Shown here one piece after another: positions 20,826-32,385 of a stretch of 64,000 nt of DNA; positions within the stretch are counted from its first letter, which is position 1; the number at the start of each line of letters is the position of its first letter. The DNA is from Diplonema papillatum (taxonomy: Eukaryota > Euglenozoa > Diplonemea > Diplonemida > Diplonemidae): positions 62,001-126,000 of the forward strand of contig JAPJBO010000639.1 in the NCBI GenBank assembly GCA_030068145.1, in the 5' to 3' direction. A program made the translations under genes and the position numbers. The notes under the pieces are model-generated. The model saw nothing but the letters and a program-made list of their open reading frames with translations. It had not been told where the DNA came from and ran no database searches.

Positions 20826-21786
20826 CTAAAGGTGGCCAAATACCACCGCTAGCTCGGTAAGTCTTCTGAGGGTTGTTCTAAAATACGTGGTATAGCAGTC
20901 ATTCCCAGAGAAGCAAGAGGAAGAGTACCGGGAGTTTCTCGTCTCCGATCGCACTAACTGCGCCGGCTCTTTTTGTTTGGACGGTCGTCGCTTGCAGAAG
21001 TGAGAGTAAGATACACTCACCTTCGAATCCTGCATGATAATACGATGTCCGGCTTGTGCACAACCCTGTGGAACGCCCCACCTTCTGTGCCGTCTTGAAG
21101 AGTACCCGTTTATTTTGCTGCCGGCTGGTATCAGGCGCACTACCATCCCACCACCAAGATGCTTGTATTCCTTGTACGGCCGAGGTTTTGCGGCTGTCAG
21201 CAGGCTCCTGAAGAATTCTCTGCAACTGCATCCGAATTCTTCAATCGCAAAACGTTGCATGTTCTCCTTCTCATTGTATTCCATGTCAACGAGCTGTGTT
21301 GCAAAACCATGCGGCAAAAAATCGCTGGCAGTGTCGGAACCTCGATAAAGAATGCGTGTGGCATTGTTCTCACCGCAGTCGTGGTCGGCACTTTGCCCGA
21401 ATTTGCTCCTTCCAGAGGATATCGAGAGGCAGATGGGTTCTGCTCCGCCGAAAGGCACGCTGTGTAGCATCCGAAGCAGATACTTCTGGGGGGTGCATAG
21501 ACAGGAGCGTTCACAACAAGCATCCAGTTCGGACAGCTTGAAGACGCCTGTCCAAGTAGTCGTTGCTGTCGCTGTTTGGAACCTTGCACCTTGCCGTCGT
21601 AGTTGTTGCTGCAGTCGTAGTCGTGTGCACTTCCTCCGCGTGGCACCACACTCCTGGAGGCACTTCAAACAGATGAATCCTCTTGTACCGGTCTCTTCTT
21701 CACTTCGGGCTGAGGAAACGAAGCAACCTTTCTCCAGGTTTTCGCACCGCAGATTTTGCAGCATCCCTGTTCTTCAGTACCTGCCA
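20826..21786 (-). CDS. Hypothetical cysteine-rich ORF (312 aa), uncertain exon structure
   Basis: A 312-codon frame opens at an ATG at 21764 and ends near 20826. It contains ICLKCLQECG (about residues 31-40), later cysteines and a well-mixed stretch, DMEYNEKENMQRFAIEEFG. I recognise no family. A second ATG in another frame (21786) encodes GCCKICGAKTWRKV for 40 codons and then stops. CKIC in one frame and CLKC in the next would pair as a zinc-binding motif if a frameshift or splice joined them. A good donor, AAG|GTGAGT, lies near 21023. All three frames are open over parts of the locus, so it may be a multi-exon gene, a decayed gene, or chance. Confidence 0.3.
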
Positions 21787-22499
21787 TCCCAGTTCTGAAG
21801 TGCGCTCATAGGGGATGGCAATATGCCTGGTGAAGTGAAGTGCAAAAGGAGGGGCCATGGGGGACAACCTTTTTGGGATCCGAGGTGGTATTCTGACGAT
21901 TTCGTGACCGATCTTTCCATTCCGTGTCTTCTCGGGAGCAACATGCACATATCACACGTATCACACGCGCTCCCGGTATGATCTAAATATAATTATACCG
22001 GGTTGAACGCGTCCAAGGGGGGTCATCTTTTTTTTCTAAACCCTCGGGAACAGAGAGACCGGGGACACCTGCGCTCATAGCATCAAAAATTGGTCGATTT
22101 AGTGAAACCTTTGGTGACTGTGTGCGCTGCCATAGGGTGGTCATTTTTGACATATCAAAATAAAAAGTGACACACCCCCTCTGAATATAGAAGTTTGATA
22201 GAAGTTGTGTAGGCTCCTAGTGGGTAACACCAGAAAGCCTGGTTTCTTCTCGGTAGTGGAAAGTTCGCTTGACTTTTTGTGTTGGTTTTTTTTTTTCAAT
22301 GGGTGACACGAGTCACCTTTCGGGCCTACAAGACCTGAAAATCGTGGTTGCTGGGTTGTTTTTTCTTAATTTTAGTTTTTTTTTTTTTTTTGCGCTCCGG
22401 CCCCTGCCCCAGACTTCTGCCCGCCAGCCCACCATGCCCAGCAGAGAGTAGACCGTGATGCAGTGTTTTGGCTACACGATACCACCAACGGGAAAAAGG

Positions 22500-22546
22500 T
22501 GAGGAATTCCTCATGAGGAATTCCTCTTTTTTTGAGGAATTCCTCG
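22500..22546. repeat. GAGGAATTCCTC palindromes
   Basis: Three palindromic GAGGAATTCCTC copies within 45 bp (22501-22545), flanked by unremarkable sequence. Between 21800 and 22830 I see only this and an A-family remnant near 22576-22605. Confidence 0.8.
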
Positions 22547-22832
22547 CACTTTTTCGTTAGCGGGAGCACTGGGTATAGAGTGAAAGTTCGACCGAGGGAC
22601 TCCGGCATATTTTGTTTTCAACGTTAGTTCTTGAAAGAAGTCTGGATGGGGCCTGGACGGGGGTGGGGTTGCGTTTTGAATGAAGTTGAGGATGTTCAAC
22701 GGAATACTGGAGGGAATCCGGGTGTCAGAAGTTTTTCGCAACTGGGGGACTGCAAGAATGTGCTTGGGGGAAGGACGACGAAAAGAAGAGAGAGCGAGAG
22801 AAAGCACATTAAATGCATGTCAACGAACGTGG

Positions 22833-23142
22833 CGTTTTTGTGTTTCCGACGATCGGATCCCGAATGGACGTACAGATTGGTGTCTTTCGACCTTTTGTAT
22901 GCTTGTGGAGTTCAGCTTAGTACGTGCTTGTGGTGATCGGTGGGGTTCCCAAAAGAAATGTTTTGTGGTATCGTATCTTCGAGCTAGACTTGATCTCGTG
23001 CATTAGCCAAGTGGCCCATTCTGTTGCTTTTCCGCTGGGCTCCTGATAGCGGACTCGCACGCAAACGGACAGCATGGCTGCTGTGTTGCGGGCCGCAAAT
23101 TCATCCAATATTTGCCTGTAGGTTACCTGTAGGTGAGATTTT
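22833..23142 (-). mobile_element. LINE 3' end, 5' truncated copy
   Basis: On the minus strand it encodes the C-terminus ILDEFAARNTAAMLS and EPSGKATEWATWLM, nearly identical to the ORF ending at 25179. The B-family 3' UTR follows and ends in an A run at 22833-22837. A T run at 23143-23164 marks the truncation point. Confidence 0.85.
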
Positions 23143-23342
23143 TTTTTTTTTTTTTTTTTTTTTTCCGCCACCCTTCCCAGTTGACCGCAGAGACTTCGGG
23201 CGTGGCCGCACGGCTCACTTAGCGAGGGGTCGATGTTTTCGGGATAGCGACGGAGGTATCAACCTCGTGTACGAGTGGTACGGATTCGTCGGATAAAAAC
23301 ATCTTCTAAGATCCGCGATCTTAAACGACCTACTATACCATA

Positions 23343-23745
23343 CAATACTCGAGGGGCTGCGTGTGCTTACTTCGAAGGAGGCTAGAGGGGGAGAAACAAT
23401 ACAACTACAAAGCGGGTCTGTTTCAGAGTTAAAGTTCGCTTGAAATACCGGGGTTTTAGGGTCTCCGTGTGACCGTTCATGAATGGGTTCTAGCGTTATT
23501 TGTGGATTAGAAGGTCGCTATTTTAAAGTCTCCGGTTGACCGTAGAGGCTTGGTTCTCTTAGAGCAAGAAAGGGCTACTATAGTTACGGGTTGTGTGTGT
23601 TTTTCGTTGAACGTTTACGCCCGCCACTGAACCCAGATTTTACCTGTGGTTCGTGTGAGCCACACAGCACCTTTACCTCCTTTGATCTTTCGCAACTGGC
23701 AGCCTCCTCAAGTATTTCCTACATAGCAGGTGCGCGTAAAAAATT
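23343..23745 (+). mobile_element. D-family retroposon interrupted by A-family repeats
   Basis: The D 5' part is 23343-23415 (ATACTCGAGGGGCTGC to ACAACTACAAAGCGGGTC). It resumes at about 23605 with GTTGAACGTTTACGCCCGCC and ends at 23745 (GCAGGTGCGCGTAAAAAATT). The insert holds an A element (23418-23480) and an A-prime element (23490-23555). Confidence 0.8.
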
Positions 23746-23840
23746 AGCGGAACTCACCTGCTTTGGTAAGTTGCATGTAGTACGCTGCCAACTACTCATT
23801 TTTAGTACCAACAATGCATTGTTAACAAAAAAAAAAAGAA
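23746..23840 (+). mobile_element. E-family retroposon starting in a D-element tail
   Basis: Directly after the D tail AAAAAATTAG come GCGGAACTCACCTGCTTTGG, GTAGTACGCTGCCAACTACT and CAATGCATTGTTAACAAAAA. The 5' head is truncated. Confidence 0.8.
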
Positions 23841-24112
23841 TCATTGCGCGGGTTTCAAATTTACTGACGTGTGATCATGGTATGTATTTTCGTAAGTACG
23901 GTGTGCCACATGTTATACAAAGTGTGATACAATGCCAAAAGGGGAAGAATATTACTTGGGTATGAAAAAGCGCGTGGTGCTTGCACCACTGAGACCAGGT
24001 TTTCTGACCACGATTTTTAGAGTTGTATTTGTATTGAAGGATTGTTCAGGTAACGGTCGTGAGCGAAACCCCTAACGATACCCGGGTAAACGACCCTTTC
24101 TGTCTTCTTTGT

Positions 24113-24350
24113 TTTTAGAGTGAAAGTTCGCTTGAAACTCCGGGGTTTTAAAGTCTCCGGGCGACCTTCGTCGTTAAGAGAAGATATTCTATGTGCTCTG
24201 AGTGTCGTAAGAGTGGTGGTTACACGAGGTAAGAGGATCGGTGGGTACCTTGGTCGTTGGTCATTGGTGGTTTCGGCCATTGTCCACATACCTTACTTAC
24301 GGTAGATAGGCCCTCCTCAGTATGGTGCCGCAGTAGGTGACTGTCTCGTC
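24113..24350 (+). mobile_element. Long A-family element, uninterrupted
   Basis: The A core (TTTTAGAGTGAAAGTTCGCT), then GAAGATATTCTATGTGCTCT, GTAAGAGTGGTGGTTACACG, GGATCGGTGGGTACCTTGGT and GGCCCTCCTCAGTATGGTGC. It is co-linear with 4383-4850 once the minisatellite there is removed. Region 24350-25035 has no recognised gene. Confidence 0.8.
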
Positions 24351-25037
24351 TCTTTTCGTGTATTTGTGGTGCTGCTTATGGTTTGCGCAGGTTGAATATC
24401 CGTAACTATATCGTATTGCAATACGGGTGGGGTGCTACAATTAACGTAGCATGGAGTCGCGGATAGAAGTAAAAAAAGAAAGAAATTTTTTTTTAAAAAT
24501 TCAGGGAGGTTAGTCTGTTCGTTGCTCGCCACAGAAAAGGCTCTCTGGGCACACTAGGTACCCGTGGAGTATAATATTAATATTATGTAAGAGTAACCTG
24601 TATCTGCACCTTTTTGTGATGCGAGCATCATCACGAGGTGCCGTCCGAAGACACCGCCCACGTGGGGAAGGGGAGGTGTTGCTCATGTCGAGCATACCTG
24701 ACACTCCCGTCGTGAGACCGTATTGGTGTCTCCTAACTCGTTTACGGGTCTCCGGTTGACATAATATACCAAGGTTACGTGTTCTTCGCCGGTTGGGCCA
24801 CTTTTTGCCATTTTAGAGTGAAAAGTGTGCGTGTGCGCGTTGTGTGTGGGTGTGTGGGGGAGAGTGCAAAAAGGGGGCCCTTTGTTTGTCAGTCTTTAGA
24901 GTGAAAGCCTTTTTTTTTTTACCAAACATGCAATGTTGGAGGAAATAAGAACGCGTCACAGGCCATCCACGGCGTTTCCTTGCGCCCTGTACCAAGAAAC
25001 GTCCAGGGCAAAGCGTTCAACGAAAAATAGCGTCTTA

Positions 25038-25178
25038 TTTTTTTTTTTTTTTTTTGTGTTTCCGACGATCCGAATGGACGTACAGATTGGTGTCTTTCGA
25101 CCTTTTGGTTGCTTGTGAAGTTCAGCTTAGTGCGTGCTTGTGGTGATCGGTGGGGTTCCCAAAAGAAAATGTTCCGTG
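25038..25178 (-). mobile_element. LINE 3' UTR and poly(A) tail (B-family prototype)
   Basis: Directly after the RNase H ORF stop at 25179-25181, about 125 nt of B-family sequence run to GGAAACAC. They end in a 17-nt A run on the minus strand (25038-25054). This links every isolated B fragment to this LINE. Confidence 0.85.
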
Positions 25179-26300
25179 TTATCGTATCTTCGAGCTAGAC
25201 TTGATCTCGTGCATTAGCCAAGTGGCCCATTCTGTTGCTTTTCCGCTGGGCTCCTGATAGCGGACTCGCGCGCAAACAGACAGTATGACTGCTGTGTTGC
25301 GGGCTGCAAATTCATCCAATACTTGTGTGTACGTTACCTCACTCTGTCCAAAGATGCGCGTGAGGTTGGCTTCGGGTCCGTAGCATAGAATATGTCGTTC
25401 ATCGCCAGCCGTCAGGACATGATCTGCACTTCCTCGGTGGTAGCAGCCTTCTACGGCGCACTCGTTGCGGGTTTTGAACGGCATGATGGCTCTACGGGTG
25501 AGTGCTTGGAGGAGATCCGTAGCTCCATGCAGGTTCCGCAGCGCCCGCAGGGCTTGTGCGCTGAGGCAGCGAGGTGGTACGTCGGTAGATAGTCGATTAC
25601 GGACCGCGGTGTCGCGACTGTCGGTACGGTTTCTCCTCGCGAAGAGTCCGTTTTCTTCGAGTTGCACCAGGTCACCATTGTCGTCTTCGGTATCGTCTTC
25701 TTGCCACCGTTGGCACAGCCTGGCAACGTTGGCCTTGCGGTAGCACCATTCGACATTGAATGTGCTGCTTTTTTGGTAAGCGGCGTTTGCTGCGACGTCT
25801 GCCGCGTTGATGTCGGCATTGTCGCTGTGTCCCCTGGCCCACTGCACATCTGGGAGAGTGCACAGCACCATGGCGACCGGGTCCCCTTTGCGGGGGTTCC
25901 TTAACCGGGCGATGGCGCTCATGCTGTCGCTTCGCGGCTTGGCCATCGCGTGGGGCTTGACTTCCTTCAGTGCAGTCGCTAGAACCATCATCGCACACAA
26001 TTCTGCTTGTGTGCTCGAGCTGATCCTCCCATGGATCTTCGCACCGTAGGCCCTGCCGTTGACGCAAATTCCGACAGCGCCTCTGCCTTCTTTTTCCAGG
26101 TAGCTCCCGTCGGTTGCTACTCTGACGACATCGCCGCTTGCTTCAGCTTCTCTGAGCGCCCTCTCGGTCCATGTTATGACGTAGGGCTTTCGCACCCTCC
26201 GCGGTGGGCGCAGCTCGAATCCGGTTGCTGGGATTCTGCCTTCCGTCAGGTCGGGGTGGGCGGCCAGGTAAGCCCTTACCTTTTGCTGTTCAGAGAAATT
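25179..26300 (-). pseudogene. 5'-truncated non-LTR retrotransposon: RNase H domain and C-terminal region
   Basis: The reading frame has the RNase HI pattern of non-LTR retrotransposons. ATDGSY supplies the first catalytic Asp (about 26110), TQAELCAM the Glu (about 26003), RSDSMSAI the second Asp (about 25928), and GHSDNADINAADVAANAA the last block (about 25830-25790). A cysteine/histidine segment follows (ECAVEGC, then DHVL and ILC), like the C-terminal zinc knuckle of such ORFs. The C-terminus is WLMHEIKSSSKIR, then TAA. No reverse transcriptase or endonuclease is present, so the copy is 5' truncated near a T run at 26296-26311. The domain itself has no stop, so the insertion may be fairly recent. 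Confidence 0.85.
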
Positions 26301-26334
26301 TTTTTTTTTTTTTGCTTCACCCCTCCAACCACCA

Positions 26335-26606
26335 GGTACCGGAGAAAGCCTGCTACACGGGAGCCAAGCTTCACGTGTTCGGCGGTACTGCACAGCCACT
26401 GGCCTACGGGTCAAGTGGCTACCGATTTTCCCAAACTAAAGTATCAAGGCTTGGCGCACCTTGGGGCTTGGCGCTCACGCTGAACACAAGCTCGTCCAGA
26501 CGGTCAGCCACAGGGCAGAGCGGACTGGGTTGTGGCACTGAGCTGCCTCCGACTCAAGCTTTGCAAGCTGTGGTTGACCGTCATGTTCCTGGACCAGGAG
26601 CGGCCT
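26335..26606 (-). mobile_element. H-family retroposon
   Basis: AAGCCTGCTACACGGGAGCC, GTCAAGTGGCTACCGATTTT, GGCTTGGCGCACCTTGGGGC, and CTGGACCAGGAGCGGCC at the end. It aligns over its whole length with 34782-35052. T runs lie just left of both copies, consistent with a minus-strand poly(A)-tailed element. Next to it at 26607 starts another B fragment. Confidence 0.8.
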
Positions 26607-26765
26607 TTTTTGTGTTTCCGGCGATTATCGCGCAGTCGGTTGCCTGTGACGGCGCCTTTTTCTTCTTTCGTGTTTGGAACACTTCGCTAGTGCGTGTGGA
26701 TGTGAGTGTGTGCGTGTGTGCTGTGAACCCGGTGCCACGGGGTGCCTTCCTGTACGAGAGGCGTC

Positions 26766-27243
<478 letters not shown>

Positions 27244-27842
27244 TGGAACCCTTCTGTTTCATCGCTATTCCTGGGAAGTCGATAGAACGCATGTGGCTCC
27301 GTTCTTGGCTGCCATATCGGACGTGAGATAGTTCTTCCTATCTTCCGGGACAACAGCGAAAACCCTTCGGTACGGACCGACTAGTGCCGCTGCTGGGAAC
27401 ATGAAATTCGTCCGCTCGCGCGACGGCAGCGGGGAGGCTGGTGTCGTGTCCATTTTCGAAGGGGGAGTACAAAAAGGGGGCAAACGGTAGGGCCTGCGTT
27501 TGTCAGTTTTTGCTTACCCCTCCAAGCTCGCTTTTGGCGAGTGGATATGAGGTGTTCACTCAAAAACGTAAGGATTCCAACTTGACGCGCCGAAGGCGCT
27601 CAAGCAAGCTTGCTAGGTGTGTGTGTGCGTGTGGGATTCCATGATGGGCAACACCTGATGCGGTGTGAGCCCCCGTGTGTGTTGCGTGCGTGCGTGTGCG
27701 TTGCCGACGAACCCGCGAGGGCCGTTCAGGTTCGATGCCGTTTTTTTTTTTTCCGACTCTTTTCAGGGTATTTTCCACACACCAGTTGAGGGCCAGCTTA
27801 AAAGCTTTCTTTTTTGCGGTTTTCTTTGTTTGGGTTTGCTGG

Positions 27843-27925
27843 GGTTTTAGAGTGAAAGTTCGCTTGAAACTCCGGGGTTTTTGTGATAACTGTCGATCCC
27901 GATGGACGAGCTAGCGGCGTCTTGC
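27843..27925 (+). repeat. A-family element joined to a B-like piece
   Basis: TTTTAGAGTGAAAGTTCGCT, ACTCCGGGGTTTTTGTG, then AACTGTCGATCCCGATGGACG. The same A-then-B order occurs at 45490-45570. Confidence 0.65.
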
Positions 27926-27929
27926 GACT

Positions 27930-28650
27930 TTTTGTTTGATTGTAAAAAAAGGAGATTTTTTTTTGCGTGTAAAATTTCGCACATGAATGGAGAGGGGTGG
28001 AGGGTGGGCGTAAAGGGAATAGAAAAAGAAAGTGGGGGTATTATTCTTTTACTGTTTTTTTTCGTTGGTGACACAACAAATAGTTACTTTCAGCGCCTTC
28101 TCGTGCCTTGTTAGGGGTGAAAGTCTTTAGTGACGGTGTGTTGAGGTTTCTTTCTTCGCTATGGATTTCTTCTGGACGTTATGGTGCCATGAAGTTGTCC
28201 TACTCTCTCGATGCCGCCCACGGTTCGTTTTGCTACTCGGGCCTGTCCACTAGCTCGAGGAGGTGGTAAATACCATACACCGCTCTGCACAGCATCAACA
28301 GCATATCCATCCCTGCTGTGTAGTGCTACTGCATACTGGTGACCATTCGGTGCGAAACGGGTGACACTTTGCAGGGACCAGGATACCCGGGAGTTCGGTA
28401 GCGACCTTCCCCCATCCGGTCATGCCTTTGGCAATATGCATCTATGGCTACCAGGGAACGTGTCAGATAGACTTTGGCGGACACTTGCCGGCATAGCAGA
28501 GAACCCCCCCCCCCCTCCCCCCACCTTTATATTTTTTTGACGGACAGATGACGGCATGGCAAACCATGGCTTTGTCCTATAGGCTACTGTAGCCGACGCC
28601 CCCCGCCCCCCTTTTTATCCCGGTGGCGGACAGATGGCGGCACGGCAAAC
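27930..28650. other. Stretch without a recognised gene
   Basis: Unique-looking sequence with GATAGACTTTGGCGGACA near 28467 (similar to the 15144 MITE interior) and two CCCCC-rich spots. GACAGATG(A/G)CGGCA..GCAAACCAT is duplicated at 28543-28566 and 28629-28652. Confidence 0.4.
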
Positions 28651-28652
28651 CA

Positions 28653-28954
28653 TAAAATACTCGACGTAGCTGCTTCGACTCCGAATGGAAGGGGGGAAAT
28701 ATAGAGGTAAGGGGCAAATACAATACAAACACAATCTGATTTGTTCTTCGCTTACACCCACCGTGTGTTGTTTTCTCACTCAGGACCTTTGACCTGTTGG
28801 GTTTGCGTGATTTGTCGCGTAGGGGTAGACCCGCATGACCTCACGTCCGTTCAACACGTGGTTCGGTAGTTACAGCACTTGGGATCCCTTCTGTTCTTTG
28901 TCGGGCAGCATCGTCGAGCATTTCCTTGCAAGCTGGCGCTTATGTAAAAAAATA
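28653..28954 (+). mobile_element. C-family short retroposon
   Basis: AAAATACTCGACGTAGCTGC to GGCGCTTATGTAAAAAAA. It retains AGAGGTAAGGGGC and TTTTCTCACTCAGGAC. Region 28955-29700 shows no gene that I can defend. Confidence 0.85.
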
Positions 28955-29704
28955 AGGCCCGAAACCCCCCCCACTCCCCGTGCCGGACATTTTCCGCCAA
29001 AGTCTAACTGACCTGTTCCCCCATCTTGTCTTTTGTCGCGGCCACGGGTCGCTGAAGGCTCGATCATGCTGAAACAAAACGCAGACGGCGCTAATGCCCT
29101 CTCGGGCCCGACACATTCCTGACAGGCGAGGCACCTAAATCGGAGTTGTCAAACTCCTCGCGGTGGTCCCGTCCACGTGCGCAAACCCGGCGCATGACAA
29201 CACGTGCACAGTGCGCTGCTCAGGGGAGTTGACGGCCTGTCAGTAGTCCCGAGGGACGGTATTACGAATGCAACCCCTTACTAAATGTTCCTGACATGGC
29301 TCAGCACACTTCCGTCACCATACACACTCGGGTACGCACGGTAACCCCTCTGCAAATGCAACGACATAGCTCGGGAAAGCATGATAGAAATCTTCTGCTA
29401 AACCCGATGTGCACGTGCTGCGCAATTGTGTACACGAAAAAGAATCAAGCCTATCACACACCCAGTGCATGAACCATGCTTGTCGCGTGACGGTACCAGT
29501 CTATGAACCAAACTTGTTGCACAAGACACGTCCAGTGTATGGGAGGCGGGCACTCTTATTTCACGCTCCAATGTTTGAAAAAGAGAAAATGTACCCCTCG
29601 AGAATCTGGTGGCTTCGGCAGGGGAATGTTGGGGGAAAAGTTTGTTGGGGAGCAAAAGTCCCCGAAAGGAACAGGAGAAGGGGCCTTGCACGACATGTTG
29701 CGGG

Positions 29705-29905
29705 AGGATTGCAAGAACGTGCTTGTAATGGGTATGTGCTCAACACCGCACTGGTCCCGTCTGCGCCGTGTTCCGGTCCTTTAAGCCACGGACACATAAG
29801 GCGGACCATCATCAGCGCGGAACCTGAGTGTCTGCAGACAGGACAGCGGTGTGAGTCTGGTTTGTCAGGCGGCTGTTCGTAACTCGTCACAGCCAGGACC
29901 ACCCG
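29705..29905 (+). mobile_element. G-family repeat, longest copy
   Basis: GATTGCAAGAACGTGCTTGT, CACCGCACTGGTCCCGTCTG, CTTTAAGCCACGGACACATA, GACAGGACAGCGGTGTGAGT and CGTAACTCGTCACAGCCAGG. Nearly identical to 55571-55780. Confidence 0.8.
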
Positions 29906-30138
29906 TGCTACTAGAGCACAGACGAATCCGTAACGGGGAGGAAGCCTCTACAACCGTGTCTGAGCAATCAGTTAAAAAACTCAAGGTCCCCGCCCTGATT
30001 GTGACTGCGACTCGCTAGGCAGCACTGACGTGTCTTCTTTTTACGGCGGCAATCTGCGAAGCAAACTCCGCAGAGCACAGTGGAAATGGGGTTGTCGCGT
30101 GCAGCACCAATGGTTGAAGTACCAAAAAGAAAAGATCT

Positions 30139-30252
30139 TTTTTGTTGAACGCTGTGTGGGCTGCAGCACATTTTTTACCTCCTGTGAGCTATCGCAACTG
30201 ACAGTTTCCTCAAGCATTTCCTACAAAGCAGGTGCTTATACAAAGAAAAAAA
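30139..30252 (+). mobile_element. D-family retroposon, internally deleted
   Basis: TTTTTTGTTGAACGCTGTGT, CTATCGCAACTGACAGTTTC, GCATTTCCTACAAAGCAGGT, GCTTATACAAAGAAAAAAA. Followed at 30297-30356 by an A-family element (GAGTGAAAGTGCGCTTGAGA). Confidence 0.7.
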
Positions 30253-30662
30253 TGCAACACCGGGTTCTAACGTCACCGGGTGGCATATGGGCGAGGTTTA
30301 GAGTGAAAGTGCGCTTGAGAATCAGGGATTGAAAAGTCTCCGGGTGACCTTCGTCACAAACGGGCTTCTTTTTTTTGTGTAGCAAAGGGGGAAAATGGGA
30401 TGGTTTTTTGTAGTATGTGCCCCTACTATATCGTATGAAAATGCGCGGTTTTGTAGGTGTGCTCTATGAACGGTGGTAATGATGCCTTGCAAGTAAATAT
30501 CTTCATCGGGATGAAAGCGCTTCCCACGATGAATCGACCGCGTGGCTTGAACTCGTGCTTCCTCTGCATCTCCTTTCCGTCCAGTTTTGGAAGTCTCACA
30601 GTTTGAGGTCTCCACCGCCATTTGGGAACGTGCACTGCTACCTGCTCCGGACGCTATCAAGA

Positions 30663-30887
30663 ATGGCCACAGGAGCCGGGGCTTTGTTCCGGACAAAACA
30701 CAAGGCCCAGCATGACGTGCACGACTTTCTGCTGGCCCTGTTTTCCGAGCTCAACCGAGAGCATCGGCACAGTGGTCGGCGCCGGAGACATCTGGGCGAA
30801 CAAGTGGAAGTGCATTGCGCAGACTGCGACGGACGGTTGGGTTCCAAGCCAGCTACTGAAAAGCCACACAAGGTGCTCAAACGTTGA
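30663..30887 (+). pseudogene. Fragment resembling a ubiquitin-specific protease (USP/UCH) domain
   Basis: The frame reads FRTKHKAQHDVHDFLLALF, SELNREH, then GEQVEVHCADCDG, and stops after about 74 codons from the ATG at 30663. QxD-x-x-(E/D)-F followed by a leucine-rich helix, then a CxxC about 25 residues on, is the pattern around the QQDAHEFL motif and zinc-binding loop of USP family deubiquitinases. The catalytic Cys box and His box are absent in this short frame, although GNVHCYLL just upstream in the same frame faintly recalls the Cys box. It is more likely a gene fragment, or one exon, than a working enzyme. Similarity is judged by eye only. Confidence 0.4.
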
Positions 30888-31154
30888 TGCTAGTGAAGGC
30901 TTACGCGGACACCATAAGCATACAGGTCGACCACCGATGGTACTGTGCCCAAAGCAGGCGTTCGCCGTGAATGATGAAGCACGGAATAACGAGGGGTCGA
31001 CTATCTCGACTCTATTTTGGTGTTACCGTCGATCCCGAAGGACGATCTCGATCGAATATCGATTTTTTTTTTTTTTTTGGGTCTTTTAACCCAAGAAGGA
31101 ATAATCAAAACGAAGTTCTTAGCGGTTCTCTCTTGAGTTTCGTCTAAGGCCTGA

Positions 31155-31213
31155 TTTGTTCTTCGCTTACACCACCGTGTGTTGTTTTCTCACTCACGAA
31201 TTTTGACCTGTTG
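31155..31213 (+). repeat. C-family fragment
   Basis: CTGATTTGTTCTTCGCTTAC, ACCACCGTGTGTTGTTTTCT, CACTCACGAATTTTGACC, cut off by a G run at 31216. Confidence 0.75.
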
Positions 31214-31477
31214 TGGGGGGGGGGGGGGGGGGTCTTATTCTCCCCTCAGGATTCTTCTTTTTTTTTTCTCTCTCTGAGAATCTTCCTTTCGCCCCGCGCC
31301 AAAAGGATCTCCCTTCCGGCTGGACTATCCCTGGCATTCTTGAGATAACAGGGTCGCTTCTTTTTTTTTCTCGCAAGTATCCGTCAAGGCCAAAGGGTAG
31401 CTCTGCGGAGGGTGATGGGACAGGGTCTTCTTTTTTGGGCGCTGTCTTCTTGTTCTGGTAGATTTTCGCAGTATTTT

Positions 31478-31650
31478 AGAGTGCAAGTTCACTTAGGGTC
31501 CGTTAAGTTAGGGATCCGGGATTTTATAGTCACCGGGTGACCGTTGTCGTAAAGGTTCCTTCAAGGTATAGTATGTTAGTGTGCGTATCGTATCTGCTGT
31601 AGTGGCAGTACGTGTACTTGTGCGTGTGTCTTTGTTGCCTAGTTGCCGAC
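31478..31650 (+). repeat. A-family element (3434-type)
   Basis: TTTTAGAGTGCAAGTTCACT, CACCGGGTGACCGTTGTCGT, GTTAGTGTGCGTATCGTATC, matching the 3434 copy well past the A core. Region 31650-32330 has nothing recognised. Confidence 0.65.
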
Positions 31651-32339
31651 TATTCGACTTATTTTAGCGCGCCATTTCCATGGCTCCGTGGTTCCATGGA
31701 TATTTTGACGGGGAGTCAATACGGAAGAATCATCCGCGGGGTGCATCGTATTTCGGAGCACTACGGGGTAGTACGACGAGCGCTACGGCGCCCTCGGTAT
31801 CCTCTCATGCCAGCTGGGTACCATACGTAGCAGGTGCAATGCACCCACGCAGCGTTCGTAGCCCTGCAGAGCAGATGCACGAGCTCGTGATGAGGTTGCC
31901 GATGCCACTATCCGCTGGTAGCGCATAGTAGCATACCTCTGTGCATTCATGGTGGTACAGTATGCATGCATACGTATACACCTACTACCTAAGTAAACAG
32001 CACGTAGCACAGTACGTCAGGAACTCCCGTGTTTCTAGTACGGTTGTCAACCCGGACAGTGCCGTGATGCTACCACTGCTGGCTAAGCCAGCAGTCTAAC
32101 GGAATGTGTGAGTTACTCAGGGCACATCGGATGCATCGGGCCAGCAACTTCCAAATTCACATCCAGATCCCGTGTCTCCAACCGAGTCTTTCCGAGTCCG
32201 AATGGAATTGCATCGGGTGAAAAAGGGTACTAACTCCATCCAGGCCGGGTTACTAAATAAAACCCAAACAAAAAAAAGAAACGGTAGAGGGTATGTGTGT
32301 GAGGACTATGTAGCAGCGTGTGTTTCGGACTGTTAAGGA

Positions 32340-32385
32340 GGGGGTTGTAAGGACGTGCTTGGAACAGTTATGTGCTCAACACCGC
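32340..32385 (+). repeat. G-family fragment
   Basis: GGGGTTGTAAGGACGTGCTT, then GGAACAGTTATGTGCTCAAC and ACCGCG. A B fragment lies at 32615-32650. Confidence 0.6.
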
